The notes under the pieces are model-generated. The model was given only the letters and a program-made list of their open reading frames with translations. It had not been told where the DNA came from and searched no databases. Shown here piece by piece: positions 34,079 through 42,855 of a DNA stretch of 64,000 nt. Made by a program: the position numbers and the translations under genes. Source of the stretch: Janthinobacterium sp. TND4EL3 (GTDB taxonomy: Bacteria; Pseudomonadota; Gammaproteobacteria; Burkholderiales; Burkholderiaceae_D); the NCBI RefSeq assembly GCF_900156175.1, contig NZ_FTMV01000012.1:62001-126000 (forward strand), in the 5' to 3' direction. How positions within the stretch are numbered: the stretch's first letter is position 1; each line of letters starts with the position of its first letter.

Positions 34079-36298
34079 ATGATGCCACGCCGTAGCCTCC
34101 GCCTTACCGTTGTTTGTTCCGCTGTCCTGTTTGCCTGGAATGTCCAGGCCCAGCAATCCGAAACGCCGGCCGCCACTGACGCGTCCGGCGCGCCGCTGAA
34201 GGCCGCCAAGGCCGCCGCGCCCGCCATGCAGACCGTCGAAGTCAAGGGCAGCGGCTACGATCCGCGCCGCGACGATACGGCCAGCAAGATGGTCGTGAAC
34301 AGCGAGGAAATCCTCAAGTATGGCGATACGAACGTCACCGACGTGCTCAAGCGCCTGCCTGGCATTACCGTGTCGGGCGCGGCCGGGCGCTCGGGCGGCG
34401 AAATCCGCATGCGCGGCCTGGGCAGCGGCTATACGCAGATATTGCTCAACGGCGAACGGGCGCCGGCCGGTTTTTCGCTCGACACGCTGTCGCCGGATGT
34501 CATCGAGCGCATCGAGATTTTGCATGCGGCCAGCGCCGAGTACAGCACGCAGTCGATTGCCGGCACCATCAACGTGGTGCTGAAAAAGGCCGTCAAGACG
34601 GCGCAGCGCGAACTCAAGCTGGGCGTGCAGGGCAGCGACGTGAGTTTTTCGCCCAGCGTCAATCTGCAACTGTCCGACCGCGATGGCAATTTCTCGTACT
34701 CGATGGCCGCTTCGCTGTTCCGCTACGATTACCACTACGACAATCCCGGACTGGAACTGGGTTACGCGCCCGACGGCCGGCAAAACCTGCTGCGCCGCAC
34801 GAATGGCACGGGCGATGGCCGTCCGGAAGGCATCAATCTGTCGCCGCGCCTGAACTGGGTGCTGGCCGGCGGCGATAACGTGACGGCGCAATTCTTCTTC
34901 AACGGCGGGCGCTCGAACCACCGCAATTTCAGCCGCGCCGAGACGGAGCAGGGCGTGCGCCCCGACTACGACACGAATACGGGCAGCTCCAGCAACCACA
35001 ATGCCTTCGGCCGCAGCGACCTGACGTGGCTGCACAAGCTGGCCGGCGGCGCCAAACTGGAATTGAAGATCGGCGCCTCGGCCGCCCGCAACACGTCCGA
35101 CAGCCTGCAGCAAGGCTTTATCGACGGCAGCGGCCTGGCGCTGGAGCGCCAGGTGGCAGTGAAGTCCACGGAAAACGGCGTCAGTTCCACTGGCAAGTAT
35201 TCCTCGCCCTTGCTGCCCGGCCATGCCCTGTCGATGGGCTGGGATGGCGCCTACACGCAGCGCGATGAAACGCGCCGCCAGCGCGAAGCGGCGCTGAGCG
35301 TGCGCCCGCCCGTCAACAGCGACGAAGGCTTCGACGCCACCATCAAGCGCCTGGCCCTGTACGTGCAGGACGAATGGGAAATCACGCCGCGCTGGTCCAT
35401 GTATGCGGGCGTGCGCTGGGAAGGCATCGATACGCGCAGCGCGGGCGATACCTATGAGGAAGTGAATCAGCGCACCAGCGTGTGGAGCCCGCTGCTGCAA
35501 ACCCTGTGGAAGTTGCCTGATACCAAGGGTGACCAGGTGCGTCTGGCCCTGACGCGCACCTACAAGGCGCAACCGACGGCGAGCCTGATTCCGCGCCGCA
35601 ATACCTCGACCAACAACAGCCAGACGGACCCCGACCGCGAAGGCAATCCGTATCTGAAACCGGAGCTGGCGCTCGGTATCGACGCGTCCTACGAGCATTA
35701 CTGGGCCGAAGGCGCCTTGCTCAGCGCCCGCGCCTCGGCCCGCCGCATCGACGGCTATACGCGCCAGGGCTTGCTGTTCATCAATGACCGCTGGGTGTCC
35801 ACGCCCGTCAACGATGGCCGCGCCAATACGCAGACGCTGGAACTGGAAGCGAAGTTCCCGCTGCGCGCCGTGATGGCCGCGCCCGTGCCGGCCATCGACC
35901 TGCGCGCCAGCGTCAGCCGCAACTGGTCGCAGGTGGAGCAGGTGCCGGGACCGAACAACCGGCTCGACCAGCAAACCCCCGTCAGCGGCAATGTCGGTCT
36001 CGACTACAAGACGCCGGACGGCGTGCTGACGACAGGCGGCAGTTTCAACTTCCGCAATGGCGGCCCCGTGCGCATCACCGAGCGCCAGAGCGCCTATACG
36101 TCGCCGCGGCGCGACCTCGATATTTATGCGCTGTGGAAATTCGATGCGAAGAACCAGCTGCGCCTGGCCGTGTCCAACCTGCTGGCGCAAGACTTCGAAA
36201 GCGACACCGTCTATACGGACGCCAACGGCGTCATCGCGCGCAACAGCATTTCGCCAAGTTCGCCGCAGGCGCGCGCCACCCTGGAAATGAAGTTCTGA
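34079..36298 (+). CDS. TonB-dependent outer-membrane receptor
   Basis: 739 residues with a signal peptide (RRSLRLTVVCSAVLFAWNVQ, then AQQ), a plug domain (TNVTDVLKRLPGITVSGAAG, EIRMRGLGSGYTQILLNGER) and a beta-barrel ending in the C-terminal phenylalanine (ARATLEMKF). The TonB box is not obvious; MQTVEVKG near residue 45 is a candidate. The ligand is unknown; the family carries siderophores, haem, cobalamin or sugars. No adjacent transporter genes. The ribosome site is weak. Confidence 0.92.
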   Translation: MMPRRSLRLTVVCSAVLFAWNVQAQQSETPAATDASGAPLKAAKAAAPAMQTVEVKGSGYDPRRDDTASKMVVNSEEILKYGDTNVTDVLKRLPGITVSGAAGRSGGEIRMRGLGSGYTQILLNGERAPAGFSLDTLSPDVIERIEILHAASAEYSTQSIAGTINVVLKKAVKTAQRELKLGVQGSDVSFSPSVNLQLSDRDGNFSYSMAASLFRYDYHYDNPGLELGYAPDGRQNLLRRTNGTGDGRPEGINLSPRLNWVLAGGDNVTAQFFFNGGRSNHRNFSRAETEQGVRPDYDTNTGSSSNHNAFGRSDLTWLHKLAGGAKLELKIGASAARNTSDSLQQGFIDGSGLALERQVAVKSTENGVSSTGKYSSPLLPGHALSMGWDGAYTQRDETRRQREAALSVRPPVNSDEGFDATIKRLALYVQDEWEITPRWSMYAGVRWEGIDTRSAGDTYEEVNQRTSVWSPLLQTLWKLPDTKGDQVRLALTRTYKAQPTASLIPRRNTSTNNSQTDPDREGNPYLKPELALGIDASYEHYWAEGALLSARASARRIDGYTRQGLLFINDRWVSTPVNDGRANTQTLELEAKFPLRAVMAAPVPAIDLRASVSRNWSQVEQVPGPNNRLDQQTPVSGNVGLDYKTPDGVLTTGGSFNFRNGGPVRITERQSAYTSPRRDLDIYALWKFDAKNQLRLAVSNLLAQDFESDTVYTDANGVIARNSISPSSPQARATLEMKF

Positions 36299-36416
36299 CG
36301 GGTCTGTTTTCGCGGTGAAACCCCGGCCGGCATCCCCGCTGGCCTATAATCTCGGCAATTGCGCGCGCGGCCAGCCCGTGCGCGCCGCCTTTTACTTTGC
36401 CAAGATTGCTTTCCCC

Positions 36417-37655
36417 ATGACGTTTTCCTCCCTCGGCCTGATCGATCCCCTGGTCCGCAAACTCGATGAGCTCGGCTATGCCAAGCCTACGCCCGTGCAG
36501 GCGCAGGCCATTCCGGCCGTGCTGGCGGGGCGTGACCTGATGGCCGCCGCACAGACGGGCACGGGCAAGACGGCCGGCTTTGCCGTGCCGCTGCTGCAGC
36601 GCCTGACCTTGGAAGGCGTGGTGGCGCCCCAGTGCGTGCGCGTGCTGGTGCTGGTGCCCACGCGCGAGCTGGCCGAGCAAGTCTATGCGAGCTTCCGCAG
36701 CTATGGCGGCAATTTGCCGCTGCGCAGCTTCGTTGCCTACGGCGGCGTGCCCATCGAGCCGCAGATCAGCAAGCTGCGCAAGGGCCTCGACGTGCTGGTG
36801 GCCACGCCGGGCCGCTTGCTCGACTTGCAGACGCAGGGCGCCGTCAAGTTCGAGCAAGTGCAGACGCTGGTGCTGGACGAGGCCGACCGCATGCTGGACC
36901 TCGGTTTCGAGCGCGAACTTGATATATTGCTGATGACGATGCCCAAGCAGCGCCAGACCTTGCTGTTCTCGGCCACGTTCTCGGACGCCATCCGCGCCAT
37001 GGCAAAGACCATGCTGAAGGACCCCGTCTCGGTCGAGGTCAGCGCGCGCAACAGCACGGTGAAGGCTGTGAAGCAGTCGGTCATCGTGTGCGACAAGAAA
37101 CGCAAGCCGGAACTGTTCTTGCACTTGCTGAAGAAAAAGCGCTGGGGCCAGGTCCTCGTCTTCGTCAAGACACGCAAGGGCGTCGAACTGCTGGTCAATA
37201 CCTTGCTGGAGCAGGGCGTGCGCGCCGATTCCATCCACGGCGACAAGACCCAGCCGAACCGCCTGCGCGCGCTGGCCCGCTTCAAATCTGCCGAGGTGCA
37301 GGTGCTGGTGGCCACCGACGTGGCCGCCCGTGGCCTCGATATCGATCAATTGCCCGTCGTCGTCAATTTCGACTTGCCCACCGTGGCGGAAGATTATATC
37401 CACCGCATCGGCCGCACGGGCCGCGCGGGCGCGTCGGGCGAAGCGATCTCGCTCGTCTGCGCCGATGAAGTCGAACTGCTGTCGGCCGTGGAAGCGCTGA
37501 CGCGGCAAACCCTCAAACGCAGCGAGGAGCCGGGTTTTGAGGCCGAGCACCGCGTGCCGGGCACCTCGGCCGGCGGCACGATCCAGAAAAAGATCGTGAA
37601 AGTGCTGGCGCCGAAGGCGGCCGAGCGGGCGAAAAAGCGCCGTTTCTATAAGTAA
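36417..37655 (+). CDS. rhlE: DEAD-box RNA helicase (RhlE-like)
   Basis: 412 residues with all core motifs: Q motif (KPTPVQAQAIPAVLAG), AQTGTGKT, PTRELAEQV, TPGRLLDL, DEADRMLDLGF, SATFSD, and HRIGRTGRAG. The C-terminal tail is short (AAERAKKRRFYK), fitting the RhlE group. The ATG at 36417 (MTFSSLGL) is where family homology begins; the frame continues to 36315 but those residues overlap sequence resembling the upstream spacer. Confidence 0.93.
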   Translation: MTFSSLGLIDPLVRKLDELGYAKPTPVQAQAIPAVLAGRDLMAAAQTGTGKTAGFAVPLLQRLTLEGVVAPQCVRVLVLVPTRELAEQVYASFRSYGGNLPLRSFVAYGGVPIEPQISKLRKGLDVLVATPGRLLDLQTQGAVKFEQVQTLVLDEADRMLDLGFERELDILLMTMPKQRQTLLFSATFSDAIRAMAKTMLKDPVSVEVSARNSTVKAVKQSVIVCDKKRKPELFLHLLKKKRWGQVLVFVKTRKGVELLVNTLLEQGVRADSIHGDKTQPNRLRALARFKSAEVQVLVATDVAARGLDIDQLPVVVNFDLPTVAEDYIHRIGRTGRAGASGEAISLVCADEVELLSAVEALTRQTLKRSEEPGFEAEHRVPGTSAGGTIQKKIVKVLAPKAAERAKKRRFYK

Positions 37656-37706
37656 AGGACGCACGAGGCGGGCAGCACGGATATCGCATTCGTGCCATCA
37701 TGCGTC

Positions 37707-38324
37707 ATGACCTCGATACCTTTGTTCCCGCTCAATACGGTGCTGTATCCCGATGGCTATCTGCCGCTGCAGATCTTCGAGGTGCGCTACCTGGACATGA
37801 TACGAAAATGCATCATGGGCGAGCAGCCGTTCGGCGTGGTGCAGCTGCTGGACGGCGCGGAAGTGCGCAAGCCGGGCCAGCTGGAAACCCTGGCGCCCGT
37901 GGGCACCCTGGCGCGCGTCGTCGACTGGGCCGCGCCCCTGTCGGGCTTGCTGCAAATCAAATGCATGGGCATGCAGCGCTTCCACATCGTCTCCAGCGAA
38001 CAGCTGAAAAATGGCTTGTGGATGGGGCAAATTGAGACCTTGCCACCCGATAAGGCCATTCCCATCCCCCGGGAGCAGCAAAACGTGGCCGACGCCCTGG
38101 GCGCCCTGATCCGCACCCTGCAGGAGCAAAAAATCCCGCCCGAGCAAATGCCCTTGCAGCCGCCGTACCGACTCGATGAATGCGGCTGGGTGGCGAACCG
38201 CTGGTGCGAGCTGCTGTCGCTGAACGCCATGCAAAAGCAGTTGCTGCTGAGCCAAGACAATCCCGTGCTGCGCCTGGAACTGGTGCAGGATATGCTGACC
38301 GAAAACGGCCTGCTGGAAGAATAA
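37707..38324 (+). CDS. LON substrate-binding-domain protein
   Basis: 205 residues resembling the N-terminal LON domain alone: LFPLNTVLYPDGYLPLQIFE, YLDMIRKCIMGEQPFGVVQL, LLQIKCMGMQRFHI. It has no ATPase or protease part, as in the common stand-alone 'peptidase S16, Lon domain' proteins of betaproteobacteria. The biochemical role is unclear. ATG 37707 is preferred to the upstream GTG 37692 because homology starts there. Confidence 0.88.
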   Translation: MTSIPLFPLNTVLYPDGYLPLQIFEVRYLDMIRKCIMGEQPFGVVQLLDGAEVRKPGQLETLAPVGTLARVVDWAAPLSGLLQIKCMGMQRFHIVSSEQLKNGLWMGQIETLPPDKAIPIPREQQNVADALGALIRTLQEQKIPPEQMPLQPPYRLDECGWVANRWCELLSLNAMQKQLLLSQDNPVLRLELVQDMLTENGLLEE

Positions 38325-38387
38325 GGCGCCAAGCCGCATGGCTGCACATGATTCCGTTGTGCAAATGCAATTTCTATTGAGAAATAC

Positions 38388-38416
38388 TTTACGCTTTGGC
38401 TCTGCTGGCATAAGAT
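38388..38416 (+). promoter_or_regulatory. Candidate sigma-70 promoter of the kfrA-like gene
   Basis: TTTACG (38388-38393), 17-base spacer, TAAGAT (38411-38416), about 49 bases before the ATG at 38465. The -10 has 5 of 6 consensus bases and the -35 has 4 of 6. Sequence-only prediction. Confidence 0.5.
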
Positions 38417-38464
38417 AATGCCCCTGGGCAAGATTGCCCTGGGCAACATTCAAGAGCAGATGAC

Positions 38465-39208
38465 ATGGCAAAAGTAAGCGCGGAACAAATCAATGCGGCA
38501 ATGGAAGCGATGGCGGCCGAGGGCCAGGCCATCACGGTGCGCGCGCTGCGCGAGCGGCTGGGCAACGGCGCCTGCCTGGGCACCATCAGCAAGCTCTTGC
38601 AACGCCGCAAGGCCGGGGCGCAGCGCCGGATCGCCGCCGCAGCCGAGCTGTCGCCCGTGCTGCAGCAAGCCATACTCGATTACGTAGGGCAGGAACTAAG
38701 CGCCAGCCACAGTGCGCATGAAGCCGAGATGAACGACAATCAACAGGAATTGATGGACCTGGCCAGCGAGAACGAGCGCCAGCAAGAGCTGCTCGACTTG
38801 CAGGCGGGCGAGCTGGAAACCTTGCGCGAGGAACTCGAACGCGAGCGGCAAGTGGCGAACCAGGCCCGAACGGACCTGGCCAAGGCGCAGCTGCGCCTGG
38901 AGGGCTTGCCGCGCCTGGAAGAGGCGGCCGAGCAGGCGCGCATGGACCTGGCCAAGGCGCAGTTCAAGCTCGAAGGCATCCCGCGCCTGGAAGAGGCGGC
39001 GGAAGCGGCCCGCGCGGAACTGATCCAGGTTCAGCTGAAACTGGAAAGCCTGACGCGCGTGGAAACGGAACTGGCCGCCGTGCGCCTGGAACTGGAAGCG
39101 GAACGCGAAGAGCTGGGCGAGACGCGCGCCGAACTGGACGAGGAGCGCACCCTGCGCATCAAGGCGCAGCAGTTTATCGTCGATCCCATCTTCAAGACCC
39201 CTGTCTGA
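38465..39208 (+). CDS. KfrA-like DNA-binding coiled-coil protein
   Basis: 247 residues. The N-terminal 60 residues resemble the KfrA_N DNA-binding domain of plasmid KfrA (ISAEQINAAMEAMAAEGQAI-like start, then TVRALRERLG and GTISKLLQRRK). The remainder is a long acidic coiled coil with tandem repeats of the type RTDLAKAQLRLEGLPRLEEA (about residues 130-200, three units). Plasmid KfrA is a repressor and partition accessory; chromosomal copies have no settled role. A monocistronic gene, bounded by its own promoter and repeat copy 4. Confidence 0.8.
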   Translation: MAKVSAEQINAAMEAMAAEGQAITVRALRERLGNGACLGTISKLLQRRKAGAQRRIAAAAELSPVLQQAILDYVGQELSASHSAHEAEMNDNQQELMDLASENERQQELLDLQAGELETLREELERERQVANQARTDLAKAQLRLEGLPRLEEAAEQARMDLAKAQFKLEGIPRLEEAAEAARAELIQVQLKLESLTRVETELAAVRLELEAEREELGETRAELDEERTLRIKAQQFIVDPIFKTPV

Positions 39209-39210
39209 GG

Positions 39211-39327
39211 ACGCCTGGCCTAAGCTGCTGCGCGTCGGCATAGGCGGCCTGCGATGCTCACCGCACGTCAGTGCGGTTGCGCTTCTCGGCCACCTCTCCC
39301 TTCCGCTCGCGACGCTTTTGCCAGGCG
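39211..39327. repeat. Palindrome-ended intergenic repeat, copy 4
   Basis: Begins two bases after the KfrA stop. Ends ACGCCTGGCCTAAGC and the inverse GCTTTTGCCAGGCG; the internal hairpin ACCGCAC-GTCA-GTGCGGT (39260-39277) shows arm changes that keep pairing relative to the other copies. Confidence 0.86.
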
Positions 39328-39435
39328 CCGATGCGTCGTGGAGGCGTGTCTGACGCGGCGTACAGTGTTAGACGGCGCACGGAATCATGATGCGAAGCGC
39401 TGCAGAATCCACGGATGTGGGCGTAAGGGGCTGGC

Positions 39436-40023
39436 ATGGTAACGCTGATCGTCATGGGGGCTTCCGTGGGCGGCGTGAATGCGCTGTCCACCATCTTTGC
39501 CGCCTTGCCGGCGAGTTTTCCTGCAGCCATCCTGGCCGTCATGCACGTGGGGGCGCGCAAGAGCGTGCTGCCTGATATTCTCGATAAACACTCCGCCTTG
39601 CCCGTGCGCTTTGCCGCAACGGGCGAAGCCGTGCGGGCCGGGTGCGTCCTGCTGGCGCCGCCGGACCGGCACATGCTCGTCACCGGGCTGGCTGGCCGGG
39701 CTACCATCGAGCTGAGCCGGGGTGCCATGGAGCACCACACGCGTCCCGCCATCGACCCGCTGTTTCGCAGCGCGGCCGCCGTTTTCGGGCCGAAGGTGGC
39801 GGGCGTGATCCTCGGCGGCTATCTCGATGACGGCACGGACGGCTTGCGGACGATCAAGGCCTGTGGCGGCAAGGCGCTGGTGCAGGAGCCACGGGAGGCG
39901 CAAGCCCCTGCGATGCCGCAAAGGGCGCTGGCCCATGTGGACGTGGACTGGCGTTTGCCCCTCGCGGGCATCGCTCCCGTGCTGCTGGCGCTGGCCGGCA
40001 CCGGCCAGGCCGCATTCGCTTAA
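39436..40023 (+). CDS. Stand-alone CheB-like protein-glutamate methylesterase domain
   Basis: 195 residues covering only the CheB catalytic domain: S10 in IVMGASVGGVNAL, H37 in AVMHVGARKS, D135 in YLDDGTDGLRTIKA, with GCVLLAPPDRHM. There is no receiver domain. CheB normally removes methyl groups from chemoreceptor glutamates. Similar stand-alone domains exist in hybrid chemosensory systems, and the substrate here is unknown. It is far (15 kb) from the cheW/receptor genes. Confidence 0.88.
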   Translation: MVTLIVMGASVGGVNALSTIFAALPASFPAAILAVMHVGARKSVLPDILDKHSALPVRFAATGEAVRAGCVLLAPPDRHMLVTGLAGRATIELSRGAMEHHTRPAIDPLFRSAAAVFGPKVAGVILGGYLDDGTDGLRTIKACGGKALVQEPREAQAPAMPQRALAHVDVDWRLPLAGIAPVLLALAGTGQAAFA

Positions 40024-40076
40024 AATAGCGCACGCCGGGCCGCTGCCGCGCAAGGCATCGATAGCAAAGAAGGTTT

Positions 40077-41027
40077 ATGTCAGTAGAGAAAAATTCATCT
40101 GCCCCGTGGCAAATGCCGCCAGTCACGCCGCCGCGCACGCTGCCGCCGCGCCCGCCAGCAGAATTCAGTTCGCCCGAAGCGGCCCTCGCGCACAAGCAGG
40201 CGCGCGAAGACAAGGATGCGCAGGTGCGCGGCGTCACCTCCATCGACGCCATGCGCGAAGCCATCAGGCAGGCGGCGCGGGGCTTGCCCGCCATCACCGA
40301 AGTGCCGCGCCTGGCCATGCTGGGCGCCGCCGCCTTCCGCGCGCGGGCCGCGCTGGGCTTGCCCTTCCTGATGCGCGGACTGGTGCAGCGCTGGCCCCTG
40401 TCGGCACTGGGGCCAGAGGTGTTGCGCGAGCAGTTCAGCCACGTGCCCGTGCGGGCGCGGGTGGGCGACTACATCAACACGGCGTTCGCGGCCGACCGCG
40501 CCATGCAGGATATGTCGATGGGGCAATATCTGGACCTGGTGGCAGAGGGGACGCACGCCTTGCCGCCGTACCTGGGCAACCTGGAATTGCGCGAGCTGAA
40601 CCGTTTGTGCCACTGGCCCACGTATTTCGACAAGATGGGCCCGCCGCGCTTCTGGGTGGGGCCGGCCGGCACGGTGACGCCCTTGCATTGCGATTACGAC
40701 GACAATATCTTCGCCCAGGTGTGGGGCCGCAAGCGCATCTTTTTGTCGCCGCCGCACCATGACGAATTTCTGTATCCCAGCGAGGCGAACGCCATCCTGT
40801 TCGGTTCGCCCTTCGACCCGGAAGCGCCCGATTTCCAGCGTTTCCCCTTAGCAAGCCAGGCGGCCATGATCGAATGCCTCGTCGAACCGGGCGACATGCT
40901 GTACGTGCCCGCCGGCTGGTACCACCAGGTGCGCGCGCTGACGTTTTCCCTGTCGTCGAACCGCTGGGCCAGGGCCGTGCCGCTGGCCTTGCGGGGAAAT
41001 ACGGCGCTGCGGCGTGCCACCGATTGA
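40077..41027 (+). CDS. Cupin-like JmjC-type Fe(II)/2-oxoglutarate oxygenase
   Basis: 316 residues. An Ala/Pro-rich N-terminus is followed by a cupin_8/JmjC fold (FIH/JMJD6-like): the iron-binding H204xD206 (TVTPLHCDYDDNIFAQVWGR) and H283 (YVPAGWYHQVRALTFSLS). Such proteins hydroxylate proteins or small molecules. No partner is suggested by neighbours. Its stop at 41025-41027 is in the same frame as the small ORF that follows. Confidence 0.9.
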   Translation: MSVEKNSSAPWQMPPVTPPRTLPPRPPAEFSSPEAALAHKQAREDKDAQVRGVTSIDAMREAIRQAARGLPAITEVPRLAMLGAAAFRARAALGLPFLMRGLVQRWPLSALGPEVLREQFSHVPVRARVGDYINTAFAADRAMQDMSMGQYLDLVAEGTHALPPYLGNLELRELNRLCHWPTYFDKMGPPRFWVGPAGTVTPLHCDYDDNIFAQVWGRKRIFLSPPHHDEFLYPSEANAILFGSPFDPEAPDFQRFPLASQAAMIECLVEPGDMLYVPAGWYHQVRALTFSLSSNRWARAVPLALRGNTALRRATD

Positions 41028-41060
41028 CCCCTCATTGTTAAACCACTACTGGAGCAGCAT

Positions 41061-41264
41061 ATCGATACCCTGGCCCGCGCACTGATACTTGCCACCACTT
41101 ACATCGAAGGCCAGGACGAAGGCGATCCTGATGCCGATATTGCCGCACTGGAATCGGTCGCGGCCGAATTACGGCATGCCAGCGCGGAAGAACAAGCGAG
41201 CCTGGTGCGGGCCGCCCATGCGCTGGGCGTGCCTGGCTGGCTGGACGAGATGGGTGTGCGCTGA
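41061..41264 (+). CDS. Small ORF without an ATG/GTG/TTG start, directly after the cupin gene
   Basis: An in-frame stretch of 67 sense codons ending in TGA at 41262-41264, with protein-like composition: DTLARALILATTYIEGQDEG, ADIAALESVAAELRHASAEE, then AAHALGVPGWLDEMGVR. Between the cupin stop and this stretch the only near-start codons are ATT 41034, CTG 41049 and ATC 41061. GGAG at 41051 is placed 6 bases before the ATC, which makes ATC the best-spaced candidate. It could also be a readthrough extension of the cupin, a remnant of a fused protein, or a gene with a mutated start. No family recognised. Confidence 0.5.
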   Translation: MDTLARALILATTYIEGQDEGDPDADIAALESVAAELRHASAEEQASLVRAAHALGVPGWLDEMGVR

Positions 41265-41329
41265 AAGTCCGGCACGCCGGGTCGATGCTGGCCGCTTGAT
41301 ATTGCTCAATGCAGGCCATCCATGCCGGC

Positions 41330-42238
41330 TTACGGTTGCACCGCCTTGGCTGTATCGGGCATGCTGCGCTTCGGCCGCCACTCGCTGAGGATGCCCGCGC
41401 AAATGATCAATATGCCCCCCACGATGGCCAGGGCCGGCAGGCGTTCGCCGGCGATGCGGCCGATGACGCCAGCCCACACTGGCTCGCCCGCATAGATCAA
41501 GGTGGCCTTGGTGGCGGAAATGCGCTTTTGCGCCCAGTTCATCACATACTGGATCAGCGCGCTGGCGCAGCCCAGGGCCAGCACGCTGAGGATGAAGGTC
41601 TTGCCGAGCACCGGCGGCGCTTCGCCCATGACGGGCATCAGCAGCAGGGCGATCAGGGATGCGGTCGCCAGCTGCACGATGGTCACGCGCAAGATGTTCA
41701 ATTGCGGCGAGACGCGGCTGATCAGAATAATTTCCAGCGCGATCGCGATGGCGCCCACGGCCGTCATCACTTCGCCCTTGCCGAAGGCCATGTTCAGGCC
41801 ATCCGTGCCCGTCAGCAATAATAATCCCACGAACGCCAGCGCCACGGCCGCCCACACGGCCGGACGGGGCCGCTGCTTGAAGACCAGCCATTGCACCAGC
41901 GGCACGATGGGCACATAGAAGGCCGTGATGAAGGCCGATTTGCTGCTCGTGATATGCATCAAGCCATAGGTTTGCAGTGCATAGCCGCCAAAGATGCTCA
42001 CGCCGATGGCCATTCCCGTCAGCAACTCCGGCTTCGTCAATTGGCGCAGCTGGCCCCGGCAAATCAGGGCGCCGATGCTGGCGGCCACGGCAAAGCGGGC
42101 GGCCACGAAGGCCAGCGGGCCGCTGACCGTCACGGCATGCTGCACGACGAGAAACGTGCCGCCCCAGATGAAGGTGATGGCGATCAGGGCCAGTTCGGGC
42201 AGGCCGAGGGCGGGTGGGGGACTTGCGTGTGTTTTCAT
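41330..42238 (-). CDS. EamA/DMT-family transporter
   Basis: 302 residues with ten predicted membrane helices in two EamA repeats (LPELALIAITFIWGGTFLVV; then a second repeat with LIYAGEPVWAGVIGRIAGER). Probable metabolite exporter; the substrate is unknown. Divergent from the XRE-cupin regulator with only 51 bases between starts, suggesting regulator-transporter control. Confidence 0.92.
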   Translation of the reverse strand: MKTHASPPPALGLPELALIAITFIWGGTFLVVQHAVTVSGPLAFVAARFAVAASIGALICRGQLRQLTKPELLTGMAIGVSIFGGYALQTYGLMHITSSKSAFITAFYVPIVPLVQWLVFKQRPRPAVWAAVALAFVGLLLLTGTDGLNMAFGKGEVMTAVGAIAIALEIILISRVSPQLNILRVTIVQLATASLIALLLMPVMGEAPPVLGKTFILSVLALGCASALIQYVMNWAQKRISATKATLIYAGEPVWAGVIGRIAGERLPALAIVGGILIICAGILSEWRPKRSMPDTAKAVQP

Positions 42239-42289
42239 GGGAGGCTATGCTATGAGCAAAATATTTCCCATCATAATAGGAGCAATATA

Positions 42290-42847
42290 TTGCGCAGTCA
42301 AGCCGAGGCCGGTGGCGTGCTGGCACACCTGGCCACCAATCTGCGGCGCTTGCGCCAGGCCGCCGGCCTCAGCCAGGAGGAACTGGCGCGCCAGTCCGGC
42401 CTGAGCCGGCGCATGGTCAATGGCGTCGAGGCGGGCAGCACCAATATCAGCCTGGCCAACCTCGACCACGTGGCGGCGGCGCTGGGTGTCGCCTTCGTCG
42501 ACCTGGTGCAGCCGCCGCAGCGGCCGCACGACAGCCTGCGCGTACTGATGTGGCAAAGCGCATCGCAGGCGAGCCAGGCCGTGCTGCTGGGCGCGGCGCC
42601 CGCCAGCCGCCAGGTGGAATTGTGGTCGTGGACCCTGGCGCCGGGCGAGCGCTACGATGCGCAAGCCGATCCGGCCGGTTTCAGTGAAATGCTCTACGTG
42701 CTGGAAGGAATGCTGCAGCTCGTGCTGGCGGCGGAAACGCGGCAGCTGGCCACGGGCGATTTTTTTGTGTTCAGCAGCGCGCAAGCGTACAGCTATGTGA
42801 ATGCGGGCGAGGTCCCCGTGCGCTTTACGCGCAATGTGGCCAGCTGA
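42290..42847 (+). CDS. XRE-family regulator with C-terminal cupin domain
   Basis: 185 residues: an HTH_3 domain (LATNLRRLRQAAGLSQEELA, QSGLSRRMVNGVEAGSTNIS) and a cupin sensor (PAGFSEMLYVLEGMLQLVLA). The start is TTG 42290 with AGGAG 7 bases upstream; no ATG fits the homology. Regulators of this layout usually control an adjacent transporter, here the divergent EamA gene. Confidence 0.9.
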   Translation: MRSQAEAGGVLAHLATNLRRLRQAAGLSQEELARQSGLSRRMVNGVEAGSTNISLANLDHVAAALGVAFVDLVQPPQRPHDSLRVLMWQSASQASQAVLLGAAPASRQVELWSWTLAPGERYDAQADPAGFSEMLYVLEGMLQLVLAAETRQLATGDFFVFSSAQAYSYVNAGEVPVRFTRNVAS

Positions 42848-42855
42848 GGGCGCAG

